In this document: one piece after another, positions 25,930 through 34,281 of the stretch | Layout: the number at the start of each line of letters is the position of its first letter | Numbering within the stretch: the first letter of the stretch is position 1 | NCBI RefSeq assembly: GCF_002742625.1 | Contig: NZ_PEBF01000001.1 | Span: forward strand, 1,426,001 to 1,490,000 | Source: Caulobacter sp. FWC2 | GTDB lineage: Bacteria > Pseudomonadota > Alphaproteobacteria > Caulobacterales > Caulobacteraceae | Length of the DNA stretch: 64,000 bases | Reading direction: 5' to 3' | Made by a program: the position numbers and the translations under genes | The notes under the pieces: generated by a model | The model's database searches: none | What the model saw: the letters and a program-made list of their open reading frames with translations, nothing else | Told to the model about the DNA's origin: nothing

Positions 25930-27138
25930 ATGACCTTCAAGACGCTCCTGACGGCGGCCTTGGCCGCCGCGATCCTGGCCGGCGGCGCGGCGCCGACCAT
26001 CGCCGCCCCCCGAATGTCTGCGAAGGCCGCCGTCGTCAGCGTCACGGCCTCTTCGGTCGACGCGGCCGGCCGCAAGGTCGCGGCCTGGCAGCTGGCCCAC
26101 ATGGACAACTTCGACTACGTGCCGGTCGCCGCGTTCCGAAAGGACACCGAGGCGCCCCGCGACTGGATCCAGGCGGCCTTCTATATTGGCCTGTACACCT
26201 TCGCCGACGCGACCCAGGACCCGTACCTCACCACCGCGATCCTCAAGCACGGCGAGGCGCAAGCCTGGGGCTTCGACCATCGTCCGCGCCACGCCGACGC
26301 AGACGCCACCGGCGCGGTGTGGGTCTGGGCCGCCGGTCGCACCAAGGACCAGAGCAAGCTCGCGCCGATCCGCGCGCGCTTCGACGCGGTGCTGGCCGAT
26401 CCGTCCACCGTGTCGCTGGACTTCGCGCCGAAGCCGGCCAAGGGCGACCCCTACTGCCAGGCGCGCTGGTGCTGGAGCGACGCCATCTTCATGGCCCCGC
26501 CCGCCTGGGTCAGCCTCGCCAAGGTCACTGGCGACAGGCGCTACCTGGACCACGCCGACAGCGAGTTCTGGGCGACGACCGACTATCTCTACGACAAGAC
26601 CGACCATCTCTATTTCCGCGACAGCCGCTTCATCACGCGCCGCAGCGACGCGGGCGCGAAGATCTTCTGGGGACGCGGCAATGGCTGGGCCTATGCGGGC
26701 ATCGCGCGGATCCTGCAGGACCTGCCGGCCAATCATCCCAGCCGTCCGAAGTACGAGGCGATCTTCAAGCAGATGTCGGCCAAGATCGTCACCCTGCAGG
26801 GCGCCGACGGCTACTGGCCGGTCTCGCTGCTGGAGCCGCAGAAGACGCCGGAGACCAGCGGCACGGGCTTCTTTGTCTACGGCCTGGCCTGGGGCGTGAA
26901 CCACGGCCTGCTGCCCCGCGCCAAGTACGGCCCGGCGATCGACAAGGGCTGGAAGGCGCTGGACGCGGCCATAGAGCCGGACGGTCGTCTGGGCTGGGTG
27001 CAGCGCGTCGGAGTCGCGCCTGACCAGGTGGGTCGCGATGATACTCAGCTCTATGGCGTCGGCGCGTTCCTGCTGTCGGCCAGCGAAGTTCGCAAGCTCG
27101 CGCAAGGCTCTGCTTCCAAAGGCCTGACCTCGCGCTAA
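25930..27138 (+). CDS. Unsaturated rhamnogalacturonyl hydrolase (GH88/GH105)
   Basis: A 402-aa secreted (alpha/alpha)6-barrel enzyme. The Sec signal peptide (about 1-26, ending TIAAP) is followed by the GH88/105 core, including WSDAIFMAPP with likely catalytic Asp184, FWGRGNGWAYAGIARIL and TGFFVYGLAWG. These enzymes release the 4,5-unsaturated galacturonate left at the non-reducing end by pectin or rhamnogalacturonan lyases, giving the substrate that becomes 5-keto-4-deoxyuronate for KduI. It follows kduI by 51 bp with its own Shine-Dalgarno (GGGAGAA), so the two are likely one operon. A second family member is fused to DUF4861 at 49765. Confidence 0.88.
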   Translation: MTFKTLLTAALAAAILAGGAAPTIAAPRMSAKAAVVSVTASSVDAAGRKVAAWQLAHMDNFDYVPVAAFRKDTEAPRDWIQAAFYIGLYTFADATQDPYLTTAILKHGEAQAWGFDHRPRHADADATGAVWVWAAGRTKDQSKLAPIRARFDAVLADPSTVSLDFAPKPAKGDPYCQARWCWSDAIFMAPPAWVSLAKVTGDRRYLDHADSEFWATTDYLYDKTDHLYFRDSRFITRRSDAGAKIFWGRGNGWAYAGIARILQDLPANHPSRPKYEAIFKQMSAKIVTLQGADGYWPVSLLEPQKTPETSGTGFFVYGLAWGVNHGLLPRAKYGPAIDKGWKALDAAIEPDGRLGWVQRVGVAPDQVGRDDTQLYGVGAFLLSASEVRKLAQGSASKGLTSR

Positions 27139-27168
27139 GATAGATTCTCTCCATCCAAGCGAGGTTTG

Positions 27169-27921
27169 ATGCGCACGGCGCAGGATCCCCAGAAGCTGTA
27201 CCAGCAGGTGGCCCGTTCGATCGCGGCCTCGATCGCCGAGGGGCGCTATGTCCCTGGCGACCGCCTGCCGTCCGAGCGGGGACTGGCCGACTCGTTCGGG
27301 GTCAGCCGGCCCACGATTCGTGACGCGATGATCGCCCTGGAATTCCAGGGGCTGGTCGAGGCCCGCCAGGGCTCCGGCGTCTATGTCACCACCCGGGGCA
27401 AGCCCGAGGAAGACGTCACCGAGGCCGAGGTCAGCGCTCTGGAGCTGACCGAGGCTCGCCGCCTGTTCGAGGGCGAGGCCTGCGCCCTGGCCGCCGCGGT
27501 CAGCGACGAGCATATCGCGGGGCTGGAGCGCATCGCCCGCGACCTGACCAACCTGGCCGCCACCGAGGACGGCGAGCGGCTGGAGCACGATTTCCACCTC
27601 GCCGTGGCCCACGCTACCCGCAACGCCGCCATCGTCGCGGCGGTCGAGGAGATCTGGACGCTGCGTCGGCAGTTTCCCGACTGCTCCAGCCAGTTGCGCC
27701 GCGTGCGCCTGGCCGATCCGAAGAACTTCGCCGAGGATCACCACCGCATCGTGGCCGCCTTGCGCGACCGTGATCCCAAGGAAGCGCGCCGCGCGATCCA
27801 TGATCACCTGAACCGCACGGTCGAGACTCTGTTGTCGATGGCCGAGCGCGATGCGCTGGAGCGGACCCGCCGCGAGATGGCTGAACGCCGCGACGAACTG
27901 TTGCGCCGCACTACCATCTGA
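27169..27921 (+). CDS. GntR-family regulator, FadR subfamily (second copy)
   Basis: A 250-aa regulator closely similar to the one at 21432 over its whole length: YVPGDRLPSERGLADSFGVS, then RPTIRDAMIALEFQGLVEAR and QGSGVYV, then an FCD domain (ELTEARRLFEGEACALAA, DHHRIVAALRDRDP). It lies 30 bp after the GH88/105 gene, so it is probably in the kduI operon and could feed back on it. ATG 27169 is used; GCGAGG lies 4 bp before it. A TTG one codon upstream is the alternative. Effector probably a uronate-derived acid, by analogy only. Confidence 0.9.
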   Translation: MRTAQDPQKLYQQVARSIAASIAEGRYVPGDRLPSERGLADSFGVSRPTIRDAMIALEFQGLVEARQGSGVYVTTRGKPEEDVTEAEVSALELTEARRLFEGEACALAAAVSDEHIAGLERIARDLTNLAATEDGERLEHDFHLAVAHATRNAAIVAAVEEIWTLRRQFPDCSSQLRRVRLADPKNFAEDHHRIVAALRDRDPKEARRAIHDHLNRTVETLLSMAERDALERTRREMAERRDELLRRTTI

Positions 27922-28034
27922 TGTTGTCCCTGGCTGGCTCCGACCCAGCCGCGATAATTCGTCGCACAAATCATGGGGTTGCCGTCACAGGCCTGCGCGT
28001 GCTGACCTCCCCTTAGGGAATCAGGGGGTTACTG

Positions 28035-28361
28035 ATGTCGGATAAACTCGCGCCTGCGAGCGTTGAAACGGTGCTGAAGGCGATCTCGACCGAGATGTCG
28101 ATCGCGGCGGTGGCGTGCGGGCATCTCGACGTCGCCCTCGGCAAGATCCTGGAAGTGGTTCCGGACGAGCATCGCCTGTCGGTGATGCAGGAGCTGCACA
28201 CCGTTGACCTGTTGGCTCAGCACATCACCGCGCTGACCGACTTCACCGGCAATCTGTCGCAGCAGCACGGGCAGGGTGTGCTCGAGGTCAACGACTCCCT
28301 CGGCGCCATCACCCTGGGCGATGTCGCCGGCCGCCTGCGCGCCTCGATCTCGGGCGAGTAG
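28035..28361 (+). CDS. Hypothetical small helical protein
   Basis: A 108-aa protein I do not recognise. It has no signal peptide or membrane segment and looks fully helical, with many Ala/Leu/Val positions (ETVLKAISTEMSIAAVACGH, EVVPDEHRLSVMQELHTVDL) and two conserved-looking His in the mid-part. The stretch LHTVDLLAQHITALTDF followed by SLGAITLGDVAGRLRASI suggests a four-helix bundle. Coding is supported by strong third-position GC bias and by AGGGGGTT just upstream of the start. It sits between the GntR gene and a convergent VOC protein. It may be unrelated to pectin use. Confidence 0.6.
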   Translation: MSDKLAPASVETVLKAISTEMSIAAVACGHLDVALGKILEVVPDEHRLSVMQELHTVDLLAQHITALTDFTGNLSQQHGQGVLEVNDSLGAITLGDVAGRLRASISGE

Positions 28362-28386
28362 AAGACCGGCGGACCAAGTTGCCGGA

Positions 28387-28812
28387 TCAGGGCTGGGCGG
28401 GGATGGTGTTGATCATCCACGGGATACCGAACTTGTCAGTGAGGCTGCCGTAGCCCGGCGACCAGAACGTCGCGGCAAAGTCCATGCCGACCTTGCCGCC
28501 TTCCGAGAGCGCGTCGAACACGCGCCGCGCCTCGACCGGGTCATCGGCGTGATAGGTGACATCGAAGCCGTTCTTGGGCTTGTCGATGTTCGGAGCGAAC
28601 TCGGGCGGCATGTCCGCCCCCATGATCGCCTGGTCGCCGACCTCCAGCCACGCATGCATCAGCCAGTCCTTGTACTTCGCATCGACCGGCATGTCGGGCG
28701 GGCCGTCGCCGAACGGGTAGGCGGCGGTGACCTTGCCGCCCAGGACCTGGGCGTAGAAATCGAACGCCTGGCGGCACTCGCCCTTGAAGCTGAGGCTGGT
28801 GACGATCTTCAC
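28387..28812 (-). CDS. VOC family protein (PhnB-like)
   Basis: A 141-aa protein with the two-repeat VOC (glyoxalase/bleomycin resistance) fold. Visible are KGECRQAFDFYAQVLGGKVT near the N-terminus and KVGMDFAATFWSPGYGSLTD with FGIPWMINT at the C-terminus, the hallmark of the PhnB-like/3-demethylubiquinone-methyltransferase-type subgroup. Function of this subgroup is not settled. It lies downstream of the rhamnose operon by position (same strand, after rhaT, 84 bp away) but has its own RBS (GGAGA), so it may be independent. Confidence 0.85.
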   Translation of the reverse strand: MKIVTSLSFKGECRQAFDFYAQVLGGKVTAAYPFGDGPPDMPVDAKYKDWLMHAWLEVGDQAIMGADMPPEFAPNIDKPKNGFDVTYHADDPVEARRVFDALSEGGKVGMDFAATFWSPGYGSLTDKFGIPWMINTIPAQP

Positions 28813-28896
28813 GGTAGTCTCCTCGCTGTGTCCTGGGCGCTAGGACGGCCCTTTGCGGCCGACCCTAGCGCATGACCATGACGGGAGACAGACAGG

Positions 28897-29991
28897 CTAC
28901 GCGGCCCCGATCTTGTTGCCGTAGCCGATGACGATGGTCGCCACGATCAGCAGGGCGATGCCGCCCCAGACCGTGGCTTTCACGCCCGGACGGGCGTCCT
29001 TCCACTCCCGCAGGGCAAAGCCCCAGACGGTGCCGAAGATGATGATGCTGGCCATGTGCAGCGTCCAGCTGGAGAAGCCGAACTTGCCCATCTGGCTCTC
29101 GCCCATCGTGTAGAAGAAGAACTGGAAGTACCAGGCCGTGCCGGCCAGGGCGCACAGCAGGTAGTTGGCCAGCAACGGCGGCTTGGCTTCGCCAGCGTCT
29201 TTGGAAGCCGCGTCCTCGGCAGGCGCGGCGCCGCCCAGCCACTGGCCGGCGCTCTTGTTGCGCACGATCAGGAAGCCGCACCAGACGCCGTTGGTCAGCA
29301 GGCCGCCGAACATGACCAGGCACAGCACCGGCAGGCCGGTCCACAGCGGGCCGGTGCCAGCCGCCGCCGACAGCGCCTTGATCGGCTCGCCCGCCGCCAG
29401 ACCGAAAGCGAAGCAGGCCGACATGATCCCGGAAAAGATCGCCACGGCGACGCCCTTCTTGAAGTCGAACTCGGCGATGACCGCTTTCTTGGCGTCCTCG
29501 GAGAGTGCGGCGTCCTTGCGCGCCCCGGCCAGGGCTACGACGACGATGCCAGCCAAGGTGATGACAAGGCCTAGCAGGATGATCCGGCCCGAGGCGTTGT
29601 TCAGCAGCTTCTCGGCGAAGTCGCCCTGGACGATCGGCGGGATCAGCGTCCCGAACACCGTGCAGAGGCCTAGCACCACCGCCATGCCAAGCGACAGGCC
29701 CAGATAGCGCATGGTCAGCCCGTAGGTCAGGCCGCCGAAGCCCCAGAGCACGCCGAACAGGATGCAGAGGCCGGCGATATTGCCCGGCACCTGGCTCATC
29801 ACGCCCATCAAGTCGCGGGTCTGGATCGCGGCGAAAAACCACGGCGCCAGCAGCCAGGAGAAGATCCCCCCGGTCAGCCAGAAGATCTCCCACGACCAGC
29901 GGCGCACCCCGCGATAGGGCACGTAGAAGCTGGCCGAGGCCAGGCCGCCCAGCCAGTGGAACAGCACGCCGAGCAACGGGTTGGGCGTCAT
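28897..29991 (-). CDS. rhaT: L-rhamnose/proton symporter
   Basis: A 364-aa inner-membrane protein with about ten hydrophobic segments of the RhaT (drug/metabolite transporter-like) family. N-terminal motifs match E. coli RhaT-type proteins: GVLFHWLGGLASASFYVPYR, WEIFWLTGGIFSWLLAPW, and FGVLWGFGGLTYGLTMRYLG. It should take up L-rhamnose with H+ from the periplasm after GH78 action. It is the last of six genes in the minus-strand rhamnose operon, 34 bp after the mutarotase gene. Confidence 0.93.
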   Translation of the reverse strand: MTPNPLLGVLFHWLGGLASASFYVPYRGVRRWSWEIFWLTGGIFSWLLAPWFFAAIQTRDLMGVMSQVPGNIAGLCILFGVLWGFGGLTYGLTMRYLGLSLGMAVVLGLCTVFGTLIPPIVQGDFAEKLLNNASGRIILLGLVITLAGIVVVALAGARKDAALSEDAKKAVIAEFDFKKGVAVAIFSGIMSACFAFGLAAGEPIKALSAAAGTGPLWTGLPVLCLVMFGGLLTNGVWCGFLIVRNKSAGQWLGGAAPAEDAASKDAGEAKPPLLANYLLCALAGTAWYFQFFFYTMGESQMGKFGFSSWTLHMASIIIFGTVWGFALREWKDARPGVKATVWGGIALLIVATIVIGYGNKIGAA

Positions 29992-30025
29992 GGTCTTCTC
30001 CCTTTTCTTCTTGTCTTGGATGCTG

Positions 30026-30340
30026 TCAGGCGAGGTGGAACAGGGTGTCCAGCGCGACGCTGACCGGCGATTTGTCCGGATTGACTTCCATCAGCGGCGC
30101 CATGGATCCCCACCAGCGCCGCATCACCGGATGGGCGGGCAGGTCGTCGAGCCGCTCGGGCGTGGCGCACCACATCACGGCGAACAGGGCGTTGGTCTCT
30201 GGGTCATGGTGGATGGAATAGTCGGAGATCCCGCAGCTCTTCAGCAGCGCCTCGAGTTCCGGCCACAGGGCGTCGTGCCGGCGGCGGTACTCGTCCAGCC
30301 GGCCGGGCTTGAGCCGCATGCGGGTGGCGATCTTGCGCAT
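30026..30340 (-). CDS. rhaM: L-rhamnose mutarotase
   Basis: A 104-aa dimeric alpha/beta-barrel-type mutarotase. RMRLKPGRLDEYRRRHDALW, CGISDYSIHHDPETNALFAV and RRWWGSMAPLMEVNPD are characteristic of RhaM. It interconverts alpha- and beta-L-rhamnopyranose. Here the sugar is oxidised by a dehydrogenase rather than isomerised, so the enzyme presumably supplies the anomer preferred by that dehydrogenase. ATG 30340 overlaps the stop of the lactonase gene by one base. Confidence 0.93.
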   Translation of the reverse strand: MRKIATRMRLKPGRLDEYRRRHDALWPELEALLKSCGISDYSIHHDPETNALFAVMWCATPERLDDLPAHPVMRRWWGSMAPLMEVNPDKSPVSVALDTLFHLA

Positions 30341-31248
30341 CAGAGGTCCAGGCCCAGGCGATAGAGGCGGTTGGCGTTACGGCCGAACAGGTCGCGGCGC
30401 TCGTCCTCGCTGAAGCCGGCGGTGATGGCGGCATAGGCGGTCAGGTGTCTGTCAAGGCTGCCGAACAGCTTGTCGGTCGGCACGTCGCTGGCGAACATGC
30501 AGCGGTCGGCGCCGAAGATGTCGATGGCCTCCAGGATGTAGGGGCGGATCTGATCCTGCGTCCACCGGCGATGGACGAAGCCGAAGCCCGAGAGCTTGGT
30601 CGAGACCTGGGGCAGGGCGGCCAGGGCCTTCATGCCCTCGCGCCACTGGGTCTTGCCGGCCTCGTCGGTCTCCACCGGCATGCCGGCGTGGTTGATCATC
30701 ACCGGCGTGTCGGGATGGGCGGCGAACAGGTCCACCAGGCCCAGCATCTGTCCGGGATAGCACTGCAGGTCGAACGACAGGCCGTGCTTTGCCAGCAGGC
30801 CAAAGCCCGCGCGCCAGGCCGGGTCGCCGGTCACGTCGCGCTGGGTGTAGGTGCGCTGCGGATCGGCGTGCCAGTTGACGATGTGGCGAATGCCCCGGAC
30901 GCTGCGATGGGCCGCATGGGCCTCCAGCAGCGCCTCGACGTCCGGCGCGTCCAGGGCGGCGAAGGCGACGAGGCCGCTGGGCAGGCCGCGCGCGTCCGAC
31001 AGCGCCTGCAGCCAGCGGGTCTCTTCCAGCGCTGACGCGCCTTCCGCCCCCGCATCCGCATGCACCGCCCCGACGACGTTCCAGGCCTTGGCGTCGGCCA
31101 GATAGTCGTCCAGCAGATAGGTGTGCGCGATCGCCTCGACGCTGCCGTTCGGACCGGTGTCGTCGAACGGCGGCGTCAGCCAGGGATAGCGGATGCGCGT
31201 GAGGTCCCACAGGTGGATGTGCGCATCGACGAAGGGCAGGGCGCCCAT
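30340..31248 (-). CDS. Amidohydrolase-family sugar lactonase (L-rhamnono-lactonase)
   Basis: A 302-aa TIM-barrel amidohydrolase of COG3618 type. The metal-binding HxH is in DAHIHLWDLTRIRYPW, with later motifs MINHAGMP and ADRCMFASDVPTD. This family hydrolyses L-fucono- or L-rhamnono-1,4-lactone. In the operon it fits the second step of the oxidative L-rhamnose route: lactone from rhamnose dehydrogenase is opened to L-rhamnonate. Assignment of the exact lactone is from context. Confidence 0.85.
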   Translation of the reverse strand: MGALPFVDAHIHLWDLTRIRYPWLTPPFDDTGPNGSVEAIAHTYLLDDYLADAKAWNVVGAVHADAGAEGASALEETRWLQALSDARGLPSGLVAFAALDAPDVEALLEAHAAHRSVRGIRHIVNWHADPQRTYTQRDVTGDPAWRAGFGLLAKHGLSFDLQCYPGQMLGLVDLFAAHPDTPVMINHAGMPVETDEAGKTQWREGMKALAALPQVSTKLSGFGFVHRRWTQDQIRPYILEAIDIFGADRCMFASDVPTDKLFGSLDRHLTAYAAITAGFSEDERRDLFGRNANRLYRLGLDL

Positions 31249-31295
31249 GGGTGTCCTCTCCTAAGATGCGCCCGGCATTCCGGGTCGCGCCGCGA

Positions 31296-32060
31296 TCAGA
31301 AGGTGGTCCGGCCGCCGGAAGTGTCGAAGGTGGCGGCGGTGGTGAAGCTGCATTCCTCGCTGGCCATGAAGCAGACCATCGCGGCGCTCTCGCGCACCTC
31401 GCCCAGGCGACCCATGGGGATCTTACCGCGCATGTAGTCGACCTGGCTCTTCGGCAGTTGCTCCAGGATCGGGCTCTCGAAGGTGGCGGGAGTGAGGGCG
31501 TTGGCGATCACGCCCTTGGTGGCCAGCTCCTTGCCCAGCGACTTGGTGAGGCCGATGACCCCGGCCTTCGACGCCGAATAGGCGCTGGCGTTGGGGTTGC
31601 CTTCCTTGCCGGCCACCGAGGCCACGTTGACGATCCGGCCGTAGCCGCCCGCCAGCATGTACGGCACCGTTTCGCGGCAGCAGTAGAAGATGCCGTTCAG
31701 GTTGATGTCGATCACGCGCTTCCAGCTGTCGACCGGGAACTCGTGCACCGGCACGGTGGCGCCGGTGATGCCGGCCGAGGCGACCAGGATGTCGATCTTG
31801 CCCAGGGCTTCGTTCGAGGTCTTGGCGGCCTCGGCGACGGCCGCCTGGTCGGAGACGTCGAGCGCCACGGTGTGGCTGGCGCCGATCTCAAGGCCAACCG
31901 CTTCCAGGGTCGTCGCGTCCAGGTCCCACAGGGCGACCTTGCCGCCCTCGGCGACGATGCGCGCGGCGACCGCCTTGCCGAGGCCGGAGGCCCCGCCCGT
32001 CACGACCGCGCAGCGGCCGGCGAAGCGGCCGAAATAGGGAGAGGCGTGGGTAGTGCTCAC
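31296..32060 (-). CDS. SDR oxidoreductase, probable 2-keto-3-deoxy-L-rhamnonate 4-dehydrogenase
   Basis: A 254-aa short-chain dehydrogenase. Cofactor motif TGGASGLG, NAG equivalent VASAGI, catalytic Ser in VNVASVAG and YSASK. An Asp after beta-2 (LWDLDA) suggests NAD+ preference. The C-terminal FDTSGGRTTF resembles dehydrogenases acting on 2-keto-3-deoxy sugar acids. It overlaps the diketo-acid hydrolase gene by 4 bp, which supports oxidation of L-2-keto-3-deoxyrhamnonate to the 2,4-diketo acid (LRA5 role in the Sphingomonas pathway). KduD was considered but the neighbours favour the rhamnose role. Confidence 0.8.
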   Translation of the reverse strand: MSTTHASPYFGRFAGRCAVVTGGASGLGKAVAARIVAEGGKVALWDLDATTLEAVGLEIGASHTVALDVSDQAAVAEAAKTSNEALGKIDILVASAGITGATVPVHEFPVDSWKRVIDINLNGIFYCCRETVPYMLAGGYGRIVNVASVAGKEGNPNASAYSASKAGVIGLTKSLGKELATKGVIANALTPATFESPILEQLPKSQVDYMRGKIPMGRLGEVRESAAMVCFMASEECSFTTAATFDTSGGRTTF

Positions 32061-32920
32061 TGCACGCCTTCCTGGGTCCAGGCCACGACGATCTGGCGTT
32101 GCTCGCCCAGCTTCTCGATGCCCAGGCGGATCTCGTCGCCGGCCTTAAGATAGACGGGCTCGGGCTTCTGGCCCATGCCGACGCCGGGCGGGGTGCCGGT
32201 GGTGATAAGATCACCAGGCTCGAGAGTCATGAACTCGCTGATGTACGAGACCAGCTTGCTGATCGGGAAGATCATGGTCTTGGACGAGCCGTCCTGCTTG
32301 CGCTGGCCGTTGACGTCCAGCCACATGCCGAGGTTCTGCGGGTCGCCGACCTCGTCCGAGGTGACCATCCAAGGACCGACCGGACCGAAGGTGTCGCAAC
32401 CCTTACCCTTGTCCCAGGTGCCGCCGCGCTCGATCTGGAAGGCGCGCTCGGAGACGTCGTTGATCAGGACATAGCCGGCCACGTAGTCCAGGGCCTCGGC
32501 TTCGCTGACGTAGCGGGCGCGCGTGCCGATCACGACGCCGAGTTCGACCTCCCAGTCGGTCTTCAGCGAGCCCTTGGGGATCATCACCGGGTCGTTCGGA
32601 CCGGTCAGGCAGCTGACGGCCTTGGTGAACAGCACCGGCTCCTCGGGGATCGGCAGGTTCGACTCGGCGGCGTGGTCGGCGAAGTTCAGGCCCACGGCGA
32701 TGAACTTGCTGACGCCGTTGACTGGCACGCCGTAGCGGGGCGAGCCTTCGACGAGCGGCAGCGAGGCCGGGTCGATGGCCGCCAGGGCCTTGAGGCTGGC
32801 CGGCGACAGCTGGGCGCCGGTGATGTCGGCGACGTGGCCCGACAGGTCGCGGATCTGGCCTTCAGCGTCGAGCAGGCCGGGCTTTTCGGCGCCCTTGGGA
32901 CCGTAGCGGAGCAGTTTCAT
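32057..32920 (-). CDS. FAH-family hydrolase, probable 2,4-diketo-3-deoxy-L-rhamnonate hydrolase
   Basis: A 287-aa fumarylacetoacetate-hydrolase-fold enzyme. The metal ligands are visible as the Glu pair in DWEVELGVVIG and Asp in LINDVSER, with KGCDTFGPVGPW and LEPGDLITTGTPPGVGM downstream. It would hydrolyse the C3-C4 bond of 2,4-diketo-3-deoxy-L-rhamnonate to pyruvate and L-lactate (LRA6 role). A paralogous use on L-fuconate derivatives cannot be excluded. It starts 21 bp after rhmD and its 3' end overlaps the SDR gene by 4 bp. Confidence 0.86.
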   Translation of the reverse strand: MKLLRYGPKGAEKPGLLDAEGQIRDLSGHVADITGAQLSPASLKALAAIDPASLPLVEGSPRYGVPVNGVSKFIAVGLNFADHAAESNLPIPEEPVLFTKAVSCLTGPNDPVMIPKGSLKTDWEVELGVVIGTRARYVSEAEALDYVAGYVLINDVSERAFQIERGGTWDKGKGCDTFGPVGPWMVTSDEVGDPQNLGMWLDVNGQRKQDGSSKTMIFPISKLVSYISEFMTLEPGDLITTGTPPGVGMGQKPEPVYLKAGDEIRLGIEKLGEQRQIVVAWTQEGVQ

Positions 32921-32941
32921 GGGTCTAGTCTTTCGAGAGGA

Positions 32942-34120
32942 TCAGCGGGCGTAAGGCCGGTGCAAGCCGACCTCGCGATTGAGTTCGACGCCGAAGCCAG
33001 GCGCGTCGGAGAGCTTGAGCTTGCCGTTGACCGGCACCGGTTCGCCGATCAGCTGCGGGTGGAACATCGGCACCACCTCGTCGGCCTTCGGGGCCATCAT
33101 CAGGAACTCGGCGAACGGGCTGTTATGGCGCGTGATGACGAAGTGGTAGCTGTAGACCGACGAACCGTGCGGGATGCAGAGCACGCCCCGGCTGTCGGCC
33201 AGGTTCGAGATCTTGATGATCTCGGTCATGCCGCCGCACCAGCCCACGTCGGGTTGGATGATGTCGCAGCATTCCATCTCCAGCAGCATGCGGAAGCCCC
33301 AGCGGGTGGCTTCGTGCTCGCCGGTGGTGACCAGCATGCCCTTGGGCGCGTTCTTCTTCAGGTCGCGATAGCCCCAGTAGTCGTCGGGGCTGAGGGCCTC
33401 CTCGATCCACTTGAGGCCATACTCATGGGCCTTGTGGGCCAGCTTGGTGGCGTAGTTCAGGTCCAGCGCCATCCAGCAGTCGAACATCAGCCAGAAGTCC
33501 TCGCCGCAGCGCTCGCGCATGGTCGCCAGCTCTTCGAGGTTCTTGCGCAGGCCTTCCTCGCCCTCGGCCGGGCTGTGGTGCAGGGGCATCTTGCCGCCGA
33601 TGAAGCCCATCTGCTTGGCCAGGTCCGGACGCGCGCCCGTGGCGTAGAAGGTCAGCTCGTCGCGAACCTTGCCGCCCAGCAGATGATAGACCGGCTCCTG
33701 GCGCAGCTTGCCCAGCAGATCCCACAGCGCCAGGTCGACGCCGGAGAGGGCGTTCACGACCAGGCCCTTGCGGCCGTAATACTGGGTGGAGAAGTACATC
33801 TGGTCCCAGATCTTCTCGACCTCGGCCGGGTCGCGGCCTTCCAGGAAGCGGGCCAGGTGCTTTTCGACGATGTAGGCGGCCGGCTCGCCGCCGGTGGTCA
33901 CCGCGAAGCCGATCGTGCCGTCGGTGGCCTCGATCTCGACGACCAGCGTGCCCAGCACGTTGATGCCGAAGCTTTGGCGGCTCTGGCGATATTCCGGGTA
34001 GCGCGACATCGGCGTGGCGATGTGATCGTCGATCCAGTGGCCGTCACCCTGGTCGTGATAGTCGGCCCCGCCGCCCCGGACGACATAGGCCCGCACGGCG
34101 CGGATCTTCGGAAAACTCAT
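32942..34120 (-). CDS. rhmD: L-rhamnonate dehydratase
   Basis: A 392-aa enolase-superfamily enzyme strongly resembling E. coli RhmD (YfaW): shared blocks include [55 protein letters not shown] and [13 protein letters not shown]. Metal ligands lie in MFDCW, KWIEEAL and TTGEHE; HGSSVYS carries the conserved general-base region. It removes water from L-rhamnonate to give 2-keto-3-deoxy-L-rhamnonate. First gene of the six-gene minus-strand operon. ATG 34120 matches the homologous N-terminus ([13 protein letters not shown]); the frame to 34300 is non-homologous. Confidence 0.96.
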   Translation of the reverse strand: MSFPKIRAVRAYVVRGGGADYHDQGDGHWIDDHIATPMSRYPEYRQSRQSFGINVLGTLVVEIEATDGTIGFAVTTGGEPAAYIVEKHLARFLEGRDPAEVEKIWDQMYFSTQYYGRKGLVVNALSGVDLALWDLLGKLRQEPVYHLLGGKVRDELTFYATGARPDLAKQMGFIGGKMPLHHSPAEGEEGLRKNLEELATMRERCGEDFWLMFDCWMALDLNYATKLAHKAHEYGLKWIEEALSPDDYWGYRDLKKNAPKGMLVTTGEHEATRWGFRMLLEMECCDIIQPDVGWCGGMTEIIKISNLADSRGVLCIPHGSSVYSYHFVITRHNSPFAEFLMMAPKADEVVPMFHPQLIGEPVPVNGKLKLSDAPGFGVELNREVGLHRPYAR

Positions 34121-34251
34121 CGGCGTCGACTCCCCGAGGCAGGCTCTGTTTTGGCCCAAATGCACGCTAGTCCCATATTTCGGGAACGCTCTGGCTATTC
34201 GTGGCCGTGATCTGCAAACTGACGTCCAAAATGAAGGTCCTAAGTAGTGGA

Positions 34252-34268
34252 CTTTCACAATGTGAGAG
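34252..34268. promoter_or_regulatory. Inverted repeat upstream of the IclR gene, candidate operator
   Basis: CTTTCACA-A-TGTGAGAG is a 17-bp inverted repeat with 7 of 8 arm positions matching, ending 13 bp before the IclR start. The 160-bp divergent region also has TCCC-N7-GGGA near 34171 and GTCC-N8-GGAC near 34237. One of these probably binds the IclR regulator. Confidence 0.45.
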
Positions 34269-34281
34269 GTATGTCTAGAGA

